A stretch of DNA of 64,000 nucleotides from Halodurantibacterium daqingensis (GCF_042666235.1 NZ_JBHTFQ010000010.1:1-64000), one strand, 5' to 3'. Shown: positions 53,991 through 63,710, counted from the first letter of the stretch. The notes: generated from the sequence alone by a model not told the origin. Numbers and translations: made by a program.

Positions 53991-55588
53991 CCCCTGTGCT
54001 TGAGGTGCGCGATCTGACGATCCGGTTTCGTCAGGACGGCCAGGTGACCGAGGCCGCGCGGAACCTGTCCTTCACCGTCGCCAAGGGGGAAACCGTCGCG
54101 CTGGTGGGTGAAAGCGGCTCGGGCAAGTCGATTACGGCGCTTTCGACGGTATCGCTTCTGCCCGATGCGGCCGAGGTCAGCGGTTCGGTCACCTATCTGG
54201 GACAGGAGATGATCGGCGCCTCCGAGGAAAAGCTGCGCCAGGTTCGCGGCAATGACATCAGCTTCATCTTTCAGGAGCCGATGACGAGCCTCAACCCGCT
54301 GCACACGATCGAACGTCAGATGCGCGAAAGCCTTTCGCTGCATCAGGGTCTGAATGGTTCGGCCGCACGGGCGCGCACGATCGAACTGCTGGAACAGGTG
54401 GGTATCCGCGACGCCGAAAGCCGACTGGATGCCTATCCGCACCAGCTTTCGGGTGGGCAGCGGCAGCGTGTGATGATCGCCATGGCACTTGCCAACGGGC
54501 CCGAGCTTCTGGTGGCGGACGAGCCGACGACCGCGCTTGACGTGACCATCCAGGCGCAGATCCTTGAACTTCTCGCCGATCTCAAGCGCAGCGTGGGGAT
54601 GAGCATGCTGTTCATTACCCATGACCTGGGCATCGTGCGCCGGATTGCCGACAGGGTCTGCGTGATGAAGGCGGGCGAGATCGTGGAACAGGGCACGGTT
54701 GCCCAGATCTTCGGGGCGCCCGCGCATCCCTATACGCAGAAGCTTCTGGCGGCCGAGCCGCGCGGGCGGCCCGATCCGGTGCCCGCCGAGGCACCCGAAA
54801 TTCTCCGCACCGAGCGGCTGCGGGTCTGGTTTCCGATCACGCGTGGCTTCCTTCGCCGAACCGTGGGTCATGTGAAGGCGGTGAACGCGGCCTCGATCAG
54901 CGTCCGCGCCGGGGAAACGTTGGGCGTGGTGGGCGAAAGCGGTTCGGGCAAGACGACGCTCGGGCTTGCGATTCTGCGGTTGATCCGGTCGGAGGGGCCG
55001 GTTCTGGTGCTGGGACGGGATGTGCAGGGATGGCAGTCGCGCCAGTTGCGGCACCTGCGCAAGGACATGCAGATTGTCTTTCAGGATCCGTTCGGGAGCT
55101 TGTCGCCGCGCATGACGGTGCAGGAAATCATCGCCGAGGGCCTTGCGGTTCACGGTGTGCCCCGCGGGCAGACGGCCCGGCAGATGGTTGCCGAGATCAT
55201 GGAAGAGGTCGGATTGGATCCGGGCATGATGTCGCGCTATCCCCATGAATTCTCGGGCGGGCAGCGGCAGCGGATCGCGATCGCGCGGGCCATGATCCTG
55301 CGCCCGAAGCTTGTCATTCTGGACGAGCCGACCTCGGCGCTGGACATGACCGTGCAGGTGCAGATCGTGGAACTGCTGCGCGACCTGCAGCGGCGCCATG
55401 GCCTGGGCTATGTGTTCATCAGCCATGACCTGAGGGTGGTGCGCGCGCTTGCCCACAAGGTGATCGTCATGCGCGCCGGCGACGTGGTCGAGGCGGGCGA
55501 GGGCGACCAGATCTTTGATGCCCCACAGACAGAATACACCCGTGCGCTGATGGCGGCGGCGTTCGAGTTGAAGGCGCTCGACGTGTGA
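53987..55588 (+). CDS. yejF: peptide ABC transporter, duplicated ATP-binding protein YejF
   Basis: A 533-aa fusion of two ATPase domains, each with Walker A (GESGSGKS and GESGSGKT), signature (LSGGQRQR and FSGGQRQR) and Walker B (LLVADEPTTALD and LVILDEPTSALD). A single YejF serves both sites. Its stop overlaps the GTG of the next gene. Confidence 0.96.
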   Translation: MTPVLEVRDLTIRFRQDGQVTEAARNLSFTVAKGETVALVGESGSGKSITALSTVSLLPDAAEVSGSVTYLGQEMIGASEEKLRQVRGNDISFIFQEPMTSLNPLHTIERQMRESLSLHQGLNGSAARARTIELLEQVGIRDAESRLDAYPHQLSGGQRQRVMIAMALANGPELLVADEPTTALDVTIQAQILELLADLKRSVGMSMLFITHDLGIVRRIADRVCVMKAGEIVEQGTVAQIFGAPAHPYTQKLLAAEPRGRPDPVPAEAPEILRTERLRVWFPITRGFLRRTVGHVKAVNAASISVRAGETLGVVGESGSGKTTLGLAILRLIRSEGPVLVLGRDVQGWQSRQLRHLRKDMQIVFQDPFGSLSPRMTVQEIIAEGLAVHGVPRGQTARQMVAEIMEEVGLDPGMMSRYPHEFSGGQRQRIAIARAMILRPKLVILDEPTSALDMTVQVQIVELLRDLQRRHGLGYVFISHDLRVVRALAHKVIVMRAGDVVEAGEGDQIFDAPQTEYTRALMAAAFELKALDV

Positions 55589-56811
55589 GGATCCTGCTGG
55601 TCCACCAGAATTTTCCGGGCCAGTTTCTGCATCTTGCGCCCGCGCTGCGCGACCGTGGCCATGAGGTTCTGGCGCTGACCGCATTTGGCAACAAGCGTCC
55701 CTCACCGGTTCCCGTGAATTTCTATCGCTTCGATCCGCCGCCGCTTGACCCGGGGGCCTGCCGGCTTGGCCGCAGCTATACCGAAATGACGGACAGGGCG
55801 ACAGCGGTCGCCCGCGCGGCGCTCGTGCTGCGGGATCGTCACGGGTACGAGCCTGACGTGATCTTCGGTCATTGCGGCTGGGGCGAGACGCTGTTCCTGC
55901 GCGAGGTCTGGCCTCGGGCGCGGCTGCTGGTCTATGCGGAATTCTACCACGGCACGGAAGGGCGCGACACGTTCTTCGACCCCGAGTTCAGCCCGCGCAG
56001 CTTTGCCGGGGCGCTGGGCGTTGTCGCGCGCACGGCGGCATACGCCCAGGCACTGGCCCAGGCGGATGCAGCCCTTTCGCCGACACATTGGCAGGCCAGC
56101 ACCTTTCCCGAAAGCTTCCGGCCCAAGATCAGCGTGATCCACGACGGTGTGGATACTGTCGCGCTGCGCCCGGATCCCGCAGCCAGGTACCGGCTGCCCG
56201 ATCTTGGCGCGCAGCTTCACGCCGGGCAGGAAATCCTGACCTATGTTGCGCGCAACCTTGAACCCTATCGCGGCTTTCCCCAGTTCATGCGCGCGCTGCC
56301 GGCCGTGCTACAGGCCCGCCCCGACGCGCAGGTGTTGATCGTCGGCGGCAATGACACAAGCTATGGCAGGCCGCCAGAAGCCGGCGGCAGCTGGAAGGAC
56401 GTGATGCTGCACGAAGTCGGCGGAAAGCTTGATCTGCACCGCGTGCATTTTCTGGGGCGCGTCCCCTACCAGGCATATGTGCGCATCCTGCAGATTTCGC
56501 GCGTGCACTGCTACCTGACGGTTCCGTTCGTGCTGTCCTGGTCGCTGATCGAGGCGATGAGCATGGGCGCGATGATCGTCGCCTCGGACACGGCCCCGGT
56601 GCGCGAAGTGATCCATGACGGCAAGACCGGGCGGCTGGTCGATTTCTTTGACACCGGCGGCCTCTCGGCGGCCCTGATCCGGGAACTGTCGGATCCGGGG
56701 GGGCAGGAACCGCTGCGGGCCGCAGCGCGCGATCTTGCGGTGCGCGACTATGACTTTCGCAGCGCCTGTCTGCCCCGGCTGATCGACTTTGTCGAAATCG
56801 CCGGCCGCTGA
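55585..56811 (+). CDS. glycosyltransferase family 4 protein
   Basis: A 408-aa GT-B enzyme: RILLVHQNFPGQFLHLAPAL at the N-terminus, and WSLIEAMSMGAMIVASDTAPVREVIHDGKTG, the donor-binding EX7E region (split here as SLIEAMSMGAMIV and VREVIHDG). The start is GTG 55585, overlapping the yejF stop (GTGA). The sugar and acceptor are unknown; coupling to a peptide importer suggests a cell-envelope role or passive operon membership. Confidence 0.88.
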   Translation: MRILLVHQNFPGQFLHLAPALRDRGHEVLALTAFGNKRPSPVPVNFYRFDPPPLDPGACRLGRSYTEMTDRATAVARAALVLRDRHGYEPDVIFGHCGWGETLFLREVWPRARLLVYAEFYHGTEGRDTFFDPEFSPRSFAGALGVVARTAAYAQALAQADAALSPTHWQASTFPESFRPKISVIHDGVDTVALRPDPAARYRLPDLGAQLHAGQEILTYVARNLEPYRGFPQFMRALPAVLQARPDAQVLIVGGNDTSYGRPPEAGGSWKDVMLHEVGGKLDLHRVHFLGRVPYQAYVRILQISRVHCYLTVPFVLSWSLIEAMSMGAMIVASDTAPVREVIHDGKTGRLVDFFDTGGLSAALIRELSDPGGQEPLRAAARDLAVRDYDFRSACLPRLIDFVEIAGR

Positions 56812-56814
56812 GGC

Positions 56815-58170
56815 TCAGATCGCCGAGGAATGCTGCGCCTTGGTCTGGTCATAGGCGTCAAAGCAGCGGGCGATCATCCGCGTCAGGGGCTGCCCCTCGT
56901 GCGGAATGCGCAGGCCGGTGGCGTCAAGCACCGCCATCCCCGGGAACTGCGCGGCAGCTTCGGCCAGCATGGCGTCCAGCTTGTCCGGCGCGACGCCGTA
57001 GCTTTCGATCATTTCCTGGCGCGAGATCGCGAAATCGCACATCAGCGCCTCGATCATCCGCGCGCGCAGCAGGTCCTCGCCGGCGAAGGCATGGCCGCGC
57101 CCGGTGGCGAAGGATCCTGCCCGGATCTGGCGCAGATATTCGGATGTCGCGGCCTTGTTCTGTGCGTAACCCTGCGGGAACCGTGAAATGCTCGAGGCGC
57201 CAAGGCCGATCAGCACCGGGGCGGTGTCATCAGTATAGCCCTGGAAATTGCGCCGCAGGCGGCCGGTGCGCGCGGCGATTGCCAGGCCGTCATCCGGCCG
57301 CGCGAAGTGGTCGATCCCGATTTCGGCATAACCGTCCCATGCAAACAGCCTGCGCGCGGTTTCGAAAAGGTGGAGCCGCTCTTCAGGGGTCGGCATGGCA
57401 TCTGACGGGATCATCGTCTGGCGCCGTGCCATCCAGGGGACATGGGCATACCCGTAAAGGGCTACCCGATCGGGGGACAGTGCCAGCAGTTTCTGCACCG
57501 AATCAGTGATGCGGCGCTGGGTCTGATGCGGAAGGCCATACAGAATGTCGGCATTCAGACTGGTGATGCCACGGGCGCGGATCGCCTCGACCGCAGCGGC
57601 GGTGACGTCGAAGCTCTGCTCTCGGCCGATCGTTTTCTGGATCAGCGGGTCGAAATCCTGCACCCCGATCGAGGCGCGGGTCATGCCCGCCTCGGCAAGG
57701 GCATCGAGCCGTGCGGCATCGATCTCGTTCGGGTCGATCTCGACCGAGAACTCGGCGTTCTCGGCAAGTGGCGCCGTGTTGCGAATCGCCTGCGCCAGAT
57801 CGCGCATCAGATCGGGTGTCATGAGCGTCGGCGTGCCGCCGCCCCAGTGCAGCCGGGCCAGCCTGACGCCTTCGGGAAGATGCTCGCGCAGGAGTGACAG
57901 CTCCGCCTTCAGCGTCTCCACATAGCTGATGACGGGATCAAGGGTGCTTGTCCCCTGCGTCCGGCAGGCGCAGAACCAGCACAGTCTGCGGCAGAAAGGC
58001 ACATGCAGATAAAGGGAAATCCCCGTGCCCTCCGGAATGGCGCGCACCCAGCGCGTGAAGTCCTGCGGGCCGACGGCATTGCCGAAATGCGGAGCGGTCG
58101 GATAGCTCGTGTACCGCGGTACGCGCGCGTCAAATAACCCCAGGCGTGAAAGTTGCGATTCCGTGTTCAT
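56815..58170 (-). CDS. hemN: oxygen-independent coproporphyrinogen III oxidase
   Basis: A 451-aa radical-SAM enzyme. The cluster motif CRRLCWFCAC gives CxxxCxxC, and HWGGGTPTLM, DPNEIDAARL and GYAHVPWM are HemN-type signatures. It converts coproporphyrinogen III to protoporphyrinogen IX without oxygen in heme synthesis. ATG 58170 has AAGGTAG before it. It is divergent from fnrL with an FNR box between them. Confidence 0.96.
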   Translation of the reverse strand: MNTESQLSRLGLFDARVPRYTSYPTAPHFGNAVGPQDFTRWVRAIPEGTGISLYLHVPFCRRLCWFCACRTQGTSTLDPVISYVETLKAELSLLREHLPEGVRLARLHWGGGTPTLMTPDLMRDLAQAIRNTAPLAENAEFSVEIDPNEIDAARLDALAEAGMTRASIGVQDFDPLIQKTIGREQSFDVTAAAVEAIRARGITSLNADILYGLPHQTQRRITDSVQKLLALSPDRVALYGYAHVPWMARRQTMIPSDAMPTPEERLHLFETARRLFAWDGYAEIGIDHFARPDDGLAIAARTGRLRRNFQGYTDDTAPVLIGLGASSISRFPQGYAQNKAATSEYLRQIRAGSFATGRGHAFAGEDLLRARMIEALMCDFAISRQEMIESYGVAPDKLDAMLAEAAAQFPGMAVLDATGLRIPHEGQPLTRMIARCFDAYDQTKAQHSSAI

Positions 58171-58203
58171 TCGTCTACCTTGCCCATTAACCGCATCGCA
58201 GCA

Positions 58204-58217
58204 TTGACGCAGATCAA
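58204..58217. promoter_or_regulatory. FNR-type box between hemN and fnrL
   Basis: TTGAC-GCAG-ATCAA, one mismatch from TTGAT-N4-ATCAA. It lies 34 bp from hemN ATG and 2 bp before the fnrL start, so it could activate hemN and act on fnrL's own expression. Confidence 0.8.
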
Positions 58218-58219
58218 AA

Positions 58220-58978
58220 TTGTCCAAACTCGCCCTCAAAGATGCCCTGCCATCCGCTCCGCAGGAATGTGGCGACTGCCCCATACGGCACAAGGCCGTC
58301 TGCGCCCGCTGTGATGGCGACGAACTCGCCCTGCTCGAAGAGATCAAGTATTACCGTAGCTTCGAGGCAGGCCAGACGGTGGTGTGGTCCGGCGACCGGA
58401 TGGACTTCGTGGCGTCGGTGGTAACGGGCATTGCGACACTTACGCAGACAATGGAGGACGGACGCCGCCAGATGGTGGGGCTCTTGCTGCCGTCCGATTT
58501 CGTTGGACGGCCGGGGCGGGAGTTCGCAGCCTACGACGTGACGGCGACGACCGATCTGGTCATGTGCTGCTTCCGGAAAAAACCGTTTGAAGAGATGATG
58601 GGCCGCACGCCCCATATCGGTCAGCGGCTGCTCGAGATGACGCTCGACGAACTTGATGCCGCACGGGAATGGATGCTTCTGCTCGGCCGCAAGACGGCGC
58701 GCGAGAAGATCGCAAGCCTCATCGCGATCATTGCCCGCCGAGACGTGTCGCTTGGCCTGCGCAGCAAGAGCCAGCGCCTGAGCCTGGACATTCCCCTCAC
58801 CCGCGAGGCAATGGCCGATTACCTCGGCCTGACCCTCGAAACCGTGAGCCGGCAGATGTCGGCGCTCAGGAAGGACGGGGTGATCGTGCTGGAGGGCAAA
58901 CGCCATGTTGTCATCCCCGACTTCGACCGTCTGATCGAAGAAGCCGGCGACGACAGTGATGGCGGCTTCCTCGTCTGA
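58220..58978 (+). CDS. fnrL: FNR-family anaerobic regulator FnrL
   Basis: A 252-aa CRP/FNR regulator. Cys in ECGDCPIRHKAVCARC (17, 20, 28) with Cys of VMCCF supply the [4Fe-4S] ligands, so it senses oxygen. The C-terminal HTH has LETVSRQMSAL (FNR-type E--SR reading TTGAT). It should regulate hemN, cco and other microaerobic genes. The only in-frame start near the homology is TTG 58220, unusually close to the FNR box; I cannot exclude a slightly different start. Confidence 0.95.
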   Translation: MSKLALKDALPSAPQECGDCPIRHKAVCARCDGDELALLEEIKYYRSFEAGQTVVWSGDRMDFVASVVTGIATLTQTMEDGRRQMVGLLLPSDFVGRPGREFAAYDVTATTDLVMCCFRKKPFEEMMGRTPHIGQRLLEMTLDELDAAREWMLLLGRKTAREKIASLIAIIARRDVSLGLRSKSQRLSLDIPLTREAMADYLGLTLETVSRQMSALRKDGVIVLEGKRHVVIPDFDRLIEEAGDDSDGGFLV

Positions 58979-59080
58979 GCCGCAGGTCCAGCGTCTAATC
59001 TGGCGAGCGGTCCCCGCAACGGGCGGCAGCGCCGCACGGGCGGGCTCAATGCCCGGCCGCGCGGCTCCTCTCCCCCTCTG

Positions 59081-59920
59081 TCAATGCGCCATGAAGACGG
59101 GCACGTCTGCCAGTTCAAGCATGTGGCGTGTCGTTCCGCCAAGGATCGCCTCGCGGAACCGCGAGTGGCCGTAAGCGCCCATCACCGCCATATCGGCATT
59201 CTGGTCGCGGATGTGGCGGCAGATGACATCGGAAATCCGCGGCATCGTGCGCGCCAGCACCGAAACCTCGGTGCGCACCCCGTGGCGGGCCAGCATCTGG
59301 CACAGCGCGCCGCCAGGATCCGAGCGTTCGGGCCCGTGCTGCGGCGGATCGATGATGGCGATATTCACCAGATCGGCCGCTTTCAGCAGCGGGAGCGCCC
59401 GCCGGATGGCGACAAGCGACTCGTTGCTCTGGTTCCAAGCGGCCACGATCCTGCGTCCGAAGTTCGGGTCGATTCCCTTTTCCGGAACCACAAGCACCGG
59501 CGCCTGTCCCGCAAAGAGTGCCGCTTCGATCGCGGCTTCGGCATCAAGTCCCTTGTCCTTGCCATAGGGCTTCGGCAGCACCACCAGGTCGGCGAATCGT
59601 GCCCGCAGGCCCACCAGCGGGGTCAGGCTGCCGATCTGCGCGACGGCTGGCTCGACGCTCCAGCGCAGGTTCTGCTTGTTCAGCCAGCTTCGTGCTGCCG
59701 TCTGCAGTGCCTCTGCATCCTCTTGCGCCTGCGCCAGCGTTTCCTGATAGATCATGGCCGAGGCGCCGGCATAGTAGTATCCGATCTGGGTCCGATCGAG
59801 CCCGAGGCAGAACACGTCAAGATGGGCGTCCATCTTCTGCGCGACAGTCGCCGCCGCGGCGAGCGTGGTTTCCACCTCGCGCGGCTGGGTCAGCACGCTC
59901 AGCAGGGTCTTGTAGGCCAT
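59081..59920 (-). CDS. universal stress protein (tandem UspA domains)
   Basis: A 279-aa protein of two Usp halves; the second ends with MAVMGAYGHSRFREAILGGTTRHML, containing the ATP-binding G-2x-G-9x-G(S/T) pattern. Such proteins beside fnrL and cco genes are common in Rhodobacteraceae and respond to energy or oxygen stress. ATG 59920 has GGAG upstream. An FNR box lies 57 bp upstream. Confidence 0.92.
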   Translation of the reverse strand: MAYKTLLSVLTQPREVETTLAAAATVAQKMDAHLDVFCLGLDRTQIGYYYAGASAMIYQETLAQAQEDAEALQTAARSWLNKQNLRWSVEPAVAQIGSLTPLVGLRARFADLVVLPKPYGKDKGLDAEAAIEAALFAGQAPVLVVPEKGIDPNFGRRIVAAWNQSNESLVAIRRALPLLKAADLVNIAIIDPPQHGPERSDPGGALCQMLARHGVRTEVSVLARTMPRISDVICRHIRDQNADMAVMGAYGHSRFREAILGGTTRHMLELADVPVFMAH

Positions 59921-59976
59921 GGTCAACTCCTGTCCGGTTACTCTTACATCCTAAGTCAAGTCGATCCGGTGCCGCT

Positions 59977-59990
59977 TTGACAAGGATCAA
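59977..59990. promoter_or_regulatory. FNR-type box, usp side
   Basis: TTGAC-AAGG-ATCAA, one mismatch to consensus. It is the nearer of two boxes to the universal stress protein gene. Confidence 0.8.
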
Positions 59991-60008
59991 TCTTCCGGTG
60001 CCCGAGGT

Positions 60009-60022
60009 TTGATGCAGATCAA
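60009..60022. promoter_or_regulatory. FNR box, cco side (perfect)
   Basis: TTGAT-GCAG-ATCAA matches the FNR consensus exactly, 99 bp before ccoN ATG, a good position for activation of the oxidase operon. Confidence 0.92.
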
Positions 60023-60120
60023 GGTTTTCTTAGGGCCCGCCGTGCGAAAGCGTCTCTGACAGAAAGTCCCTGGAAGCCCGAGTCGTGCGGTTTCCGGGGC
60101 AGGGGACGAGGAAACGCCAA

Positions 60121-61722
60121 ATGTGGGATTACCTGAAACTGATCGCGCTGGGGGTGATTGCGGTGCTTGCCGCCATCGCCGCCAATCACGCGCGCGATCT
60201 AGCCTATCTGGTTCACGCTATTCTGATCATGCTCGTTGCCGGAGGCTTGTTTCTCTGGCAGGTCCGCCAGGTGGACGAGCCGAAGCCAGTGCCAACCAAC
60301 GAGTACATGGACGGCGTGGTGCGCGCCGGGGTCATCGCCACGGCCTTCTGGGGCGTTGTGGGCTTTCTGGGCGGGACGTTCATCGCCTGGCAGCTTGCCT
60401 TCCCCGAGCTGAACTTCGCCTGGGCCGAAGGCTATGCGAACTTCGGGCGGTTGCGGCCGCTGCACACCTCGGCCGTGATCTTTGCCTTCGGGGGCAACGC
60501 GCTGATCGCAACCTCGTTCTATGTGGTGCAGCGGACCAGCGCGGCCCGGCTTTGGGGCGGGAATGCCGGCTGGTTCGTGTTCTGGGGCTACAACCTGTTC
60601 ATCGTGCTTGCGGCCACCGGATACCTGCTGGGGGCAACCCAGTCCAAGGAGTATGCCGAGCCCGAGTGGTATGTGGACTGGTGGCTGACGATCGTCTGGC
60701 TGGTCTATCTGGCGGTGTTCCTGGGCACGATCATCAAGCGCCGTGAAAAGCATATCTACGTCGCGAACTGGTTCTACCTCTCGTTCATCGTGACCGTGGC
60801 GATGCTGCATGTCTTCAACAACCTCAGCCTCCCCGTCTCGATCTTCGGTTCCAAGTCGGTCCAGGTCTTTTCGGGCGTGCAGGATGCGATGGTGCAGTGG
60901 TGGTATGGCCATAACGCCGTGGGCTTCTTCCTGACCGCAGGCTTTCTGGGGATGATGTATTACTTCATTCCGAAGCAGGCTGAACGCCCGGTCTACAGCT
61001 ACAAGTTGTCGATCATCCATTTCTGGGCGTTGATCTTCCTCTACATCTGGGCTGGTCCGCACCATCTGCACTACACGGCGCTGCCCGACTGGGCGCAGAC
61101 ACTGGGCATGACCTTCTCGATCATGCTGTGGATGCCGTCCTGGGGCGGGATGATCAACGGCCTGATGACGCTGTCGGGTGCCTGGGACAAGCTGCGCACC
61201 GACCCTGTGATCCGGATGATGGTGGTGGCCGTGGGTTTCTATGGCATGTCGACCTTCGAAGGGCCGATGATGTCGATCAAGACGGTCAACTCGCTGTCGC
61301 ATTACACCGACTGGACCATCGGCCACGTGCATTCCGGCGCGCTGGGCTGGAACGGCATGATCACCTTCGGCGCGCTCTACTTCCTGGTGCCGCGGCTTTG
61401 GCAGCGCGAACGGCTCTACAGCCTCAGCCTTGTCAGCTGGCACTTCTGGCTCGCGACCATCGGCATCGTGCTCTACGCCTCGTCGATGTGGGTGACCGGG
61501 ATCATGGAGGGCCTGATGTGGCGCGAAGTCGATGCGCAGGGCTTCCTCGTGAACTCGTTCGCTGACACGGTTTCGGCCAAGTTCCCGATGTATGTGGTCC
61601 GCTCGCTGGGTGGCGTGCTCTACCTGCTGGGCTCGATCATCATGTGCTACAACCTCTGGAAAACCGTGACGTCGGTGGGTGCAAGACAGTCCACCACCAA
61701 CACGGCCGTTCCGGCTGAATAA
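60121..61722 (+). CDS. ccoN: cbb3-type cytochrome c oxidase catalytic subunit I
   Basis: A 533-aa heme-copper oxidase subunit with about 12 membrane segments; His in RLRPLHTSAVIFAFGGN, WWYGHNAVGFFLTAG, GPHHLHYTALPDW and TIGHVHSGALGWNG ligate the hemes and CuB. High-affinity terminal oxidase in the inner membrane. ATG 60121 follows GAGGAA. First gene of ccoNOQP. Confidence 0.98.
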   Translation: MWDYLKLIALGVIAVLAAIAANHARDLAYLVHAILIMLVAGGLFLWQVRQVDEPKPVPTNEYMDGVVRAGVIATAFWGVVGFLGGTFIAWQLAFPELNFAWAEGYANFGRLRPLHTSAVIFAFGGNALIATSFYVVQRTSAARLWGGNAGWFVFWGYNLFIVLAATGYLLGATQSKEYAEPEWYVDWWLTIVWLVYLAVFLGTIIKRREKHIYVANWFYLSFIVTVAMLHVFNNLSLPVSIFGSKSVQVFSGVQDAMVQWWYGHNAVGFFLTAGFLGMMYYFIPKQAERPVYSYKLSIIHFWALIFLYIWAGPHHLHYTALPDWAQTLGMTFSIMLWMPSWGGMINGLMTLSGAWDKLRTDPVIRMMVVAVGFYGMSTFEGPMMSIKTVNSLSHYTDWTIGHVHSGALGWNGMITFGALYFLVPRLWQRERLYSLSLVSWHFWLATIGIVLYASSMWVTGIMEGLMWREVDAQGFLVNSFADTVSAKFPMYVVRSLGGVLYLLGSIIMCYNLWKTVTSVGARQSTTNTAVPAE

Positions 61723-61733
61723 GGGGGTTTGTC

Positions 61734-62459
61734 ATGGGAATTCTCGACAAACACAAGAAGATCGAAACGCATGCAACCCTGCTGCTGGTCCTCAGCTTCC
61801 TGGTGGTGACCATCGGCGGCATCGTGCAGATCGTGCCACTGTTTTACCTTGAGAACACGATCGAGAAGGTGGAGGGGATGCGTCCCTATTCGCCGCTCGA
61901 ACTGGCCGGGCGGGAAATCTACGTGCGCGAAGGCTGCTATGTGTGCCACAGCCAGATGATCCGGCCCATGCGGGACGAGGTGGAGCGCTATGGCCACTAC
62001 AGCCTTGCCGCCGAGTCGATGTATGACCACCCGTTCCAGTGGGGATCCAAGCGCACCGGCCCGGATCTGGCGCGGGTCGGCGGCCGCTACTCGGATGACT
62101 GGCATGTCCAGCACCTCGTGGATCCGCAATCTGTCGTGCCGGAATCGATCATGCCGAAATACGGCTTCCTGCTGAACCGGATGCTGGATGGTCAGTATGT
62201 CGATGATCTGATGCGGACGCATCGTCGGGTGGGCGTGCCCTATACGGACGAGATGATCGTCAACGCGCGCGCCGATTTCCTTGCCCAGGCCGATGCAGAC
62301 AGCGATTTCGATGCCCTCGTCGAGCGCTATCCCGGGGCGCAGGTGCGCAACTTCGATGGCCGCCCGGGTGTGTCCGAAATGGACGCGTTGATTGCCTACA
62401 TGCAGATGCTGGGCACGCTGGTCGATTTCTCGACCTTCACGCCCGATCCCAGCCGGTAG
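61734..62459 (+). CDS. ccoO: cbb3 oxidase cytochrome c subunit II
   Basis: A 241-aa monoheme membrane cytochrome: N-terminal anchor (LLLVLSFLVVTIGGIVQIV), heme site CYVCHSQMIRP and axial Met in MPKYGFLL. It passes electrons to CcoN. It begins 11 bp after ccoN with a GGGGG site. Confidence 0.97.
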   Translation: MGILDKHKKIETHATLLLVLSFLVVTIGGIVQIVPLFYLENTIEKVEGMRPYSPLELAGREIYVREGCYVCHSQMIRPMRDEVERYGHYSLAAESMYDHPFQWGSKRTGPDLARVGGRYSDDWHVQHLVDPQSVVPESIMPKYGFLLNRMLDGQYVDDLMRTHRRVGVPYTDEMIVNARADFLAQADADSDFDALVERYPGAQVRNFDGRPGVSEMDALIAYMQMLGTLVDFSTFTPDPSR

Positions 62460-62466
62460 GCGCGCC

Positions 62467-62691
62467 ATGGAAACTTACACATGGCTGCGCGCCTTTGCCG
62501 ACAGCTGGATGCTGTTGCTCATGACGCTGTTCTTTGTCGGGGTGGTCATCTTCGCCTTCCGCCCCGGCAGCCGCAAGGTACACGAAGACACCTCCCGGAT
62601 GATCTTTCGCAATGATGACAAGCCCGCCCCGGGGGGCGGGGAGTCCCCGAACCCCGAGGGTGCCGAGCGCCCGAAGAAGGAGACACGCTGA
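62467..62691 (+). CDS. ccoQ: cbb3 oxidase subunit CcoQ
   Basis: A 74-aa single-span protein: METYTWLRAFADSWMLLLMT, then a charged tail. CcoQ stabilises the complex. ATG 62467 is 7 bp after ccoO; its stop overlaps the ccoP ATG (TGATG). Confidence 0.92.
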   Translation: METYTWLRAFADSWMLLLMTLFFVGVVIFAFRPGSRKVHEDTSRMIFRNDDKPAPGGGESPNPEGAERPKKETR

Positions 62692-63629
62692 TGGTCGACA
62701 AAGAAGACCGGGTGCCCGAAAACAAGGTGCAGCCCGCTGAACGTCAGTATCCCGATCCCAAGCGCGTCCTGAAGCGCAAGAAGGTGGGCGAGGTGCAGAC
62801 CACCGGCCACACCTGGGACGGGATCGAGGAATATGACAACCCGATGCCGCGCTGGTGGCTCTGGACGTTCTACGCCACGATCATCTGGGCGATCGCCTAC
62901 ATGATCGCCTTCCCTGCCTGGCCGCTCATCCGGCAGGCGACGCCGGGGCTCCTGGGGTATTCGACACGCGCCAATGTCCAGTCGGAACTGGAAAGCTTCG
63001 AGGCGCGCAACGCCGAGTGGTTCGAGCGCCTCGTATCCACCGACCTGACCGAGATCCACCTGGACGAGGATCTTAACCGCTTTGCGGTGTCGGCCGGGGC
63101 AGCGGTGTTCCGTACCCATTGCTCGCAATGCCATGGCTCGGGTGCAGCCGGGGTCCAGGCTTCGGGCTATCCGAACCTTCTCGATGACGACTGGCTCTGG
63201 GGCGGCGATATCGAGGAGATTCACACCACCGTCGCGCATGGTATCCGCAACGAAACCGATCCCGATGCCCGTTGGTCGCAAATGCCGGCCTTCGGCGACA
63301 TGCTGCCGCGCGAAGAGATCGACGCCGTTGTGCACCACGTGCTTGCCCTGTCGGGGCAGGATCACGACCGCACCCTCGCCCGGGCCGGCGCCGAAGTCTT
63401 CTATGACAACTGCGCTTCATGCCATGGTGAAGGCGGCGAAGGCGACCGCTTCCAGGGGGCGCCGCGCCTGAACGATGCGATCTGGCTTTATGGTGGCAGC
63501 GAAGACGCGATTCGCCACACCGTCTCCTACAGCCGTTTTGGTGTGATGCCGGCCTTTTCGGAGCGGATCCGCGAGTCCGAAATCCGTGCTGTGGCGCTTT
63601 ACGTCCACCAGCTTGGCGGTGGCGAATAG
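62691..63629 (+). CDS. ccoP: cbb3 oxidase diheme cytochrome c subunit III
   Basis: A 312-aa diheme cytochrome: N-terminal TM (MPRWWLWTFYATIIWAIAYM), then heme sites HCSQCHG and NCASCHG, each with a Met in the domain. It accepts electrons from bc1 or soluble c-type cytochromes. Last gene of ccoNOQP, before a strong terminator. Confidence 0.97.
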   Translation: MVDKEDRVPENKVQPAERQYPDPKRVLKRKKVGEVQTTGHTWDGIEEYDNPMPRWWLWTFYATIIWAIAYMIAFPAWPLIRQATPGLLGYSTRANVQSELESFEARNAEWFERLVSTDLTEIHLDEDLNRFAVSAGAAVFRTHCSQCHGSGAAGVQASGYPNLLDDDWLWGGDIEEIHTTVAHGIRNETDPDARWSQMPAFGDMLPREEIDAVVHHVLALSGQDHDRTLARAGAEVFYDNCASCHGEGGEGDRFQGAPRLNDAIWLYGGSEDAIRHTVSYSRFGVMPAFSERIRESEIRAVALYVHQLGGGE

Positions 63630-63659
63630 AATGCCCTGGCCCCGATGGGGCCATGGTCT

Positions 63660-63710
63660 GCACCGGCACCCCTCCTGTTCGCGCGTTTCCTCGGGTGCCG
63701 GTGCTTTTTT
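63660..63710 (+). terminator. terminator after ccoP
   Basis: GCACCGGCACCC and GGGTGCCGGTGC form a perfect 12-bp stem with a 21-nt loop, followed by T6. It separates ccoNOQP from ccoG. Confidence 0.88.

Noticed and set aside
53528..55705. A 725-aa open frame on the minus strand
   Set aside because: It is antisense to yejE and yejF; composition is His/Arg-rich shadow sequence.
60199..61443. A 414-aa open frame on the minus strand
   Set aside because: Antisense to ccoN, which is certain.
62475..63365. A 296-aa open frame on the minus strand
   Set aside because: Antisense to ccoQ and ccoP, both with clear motifs.
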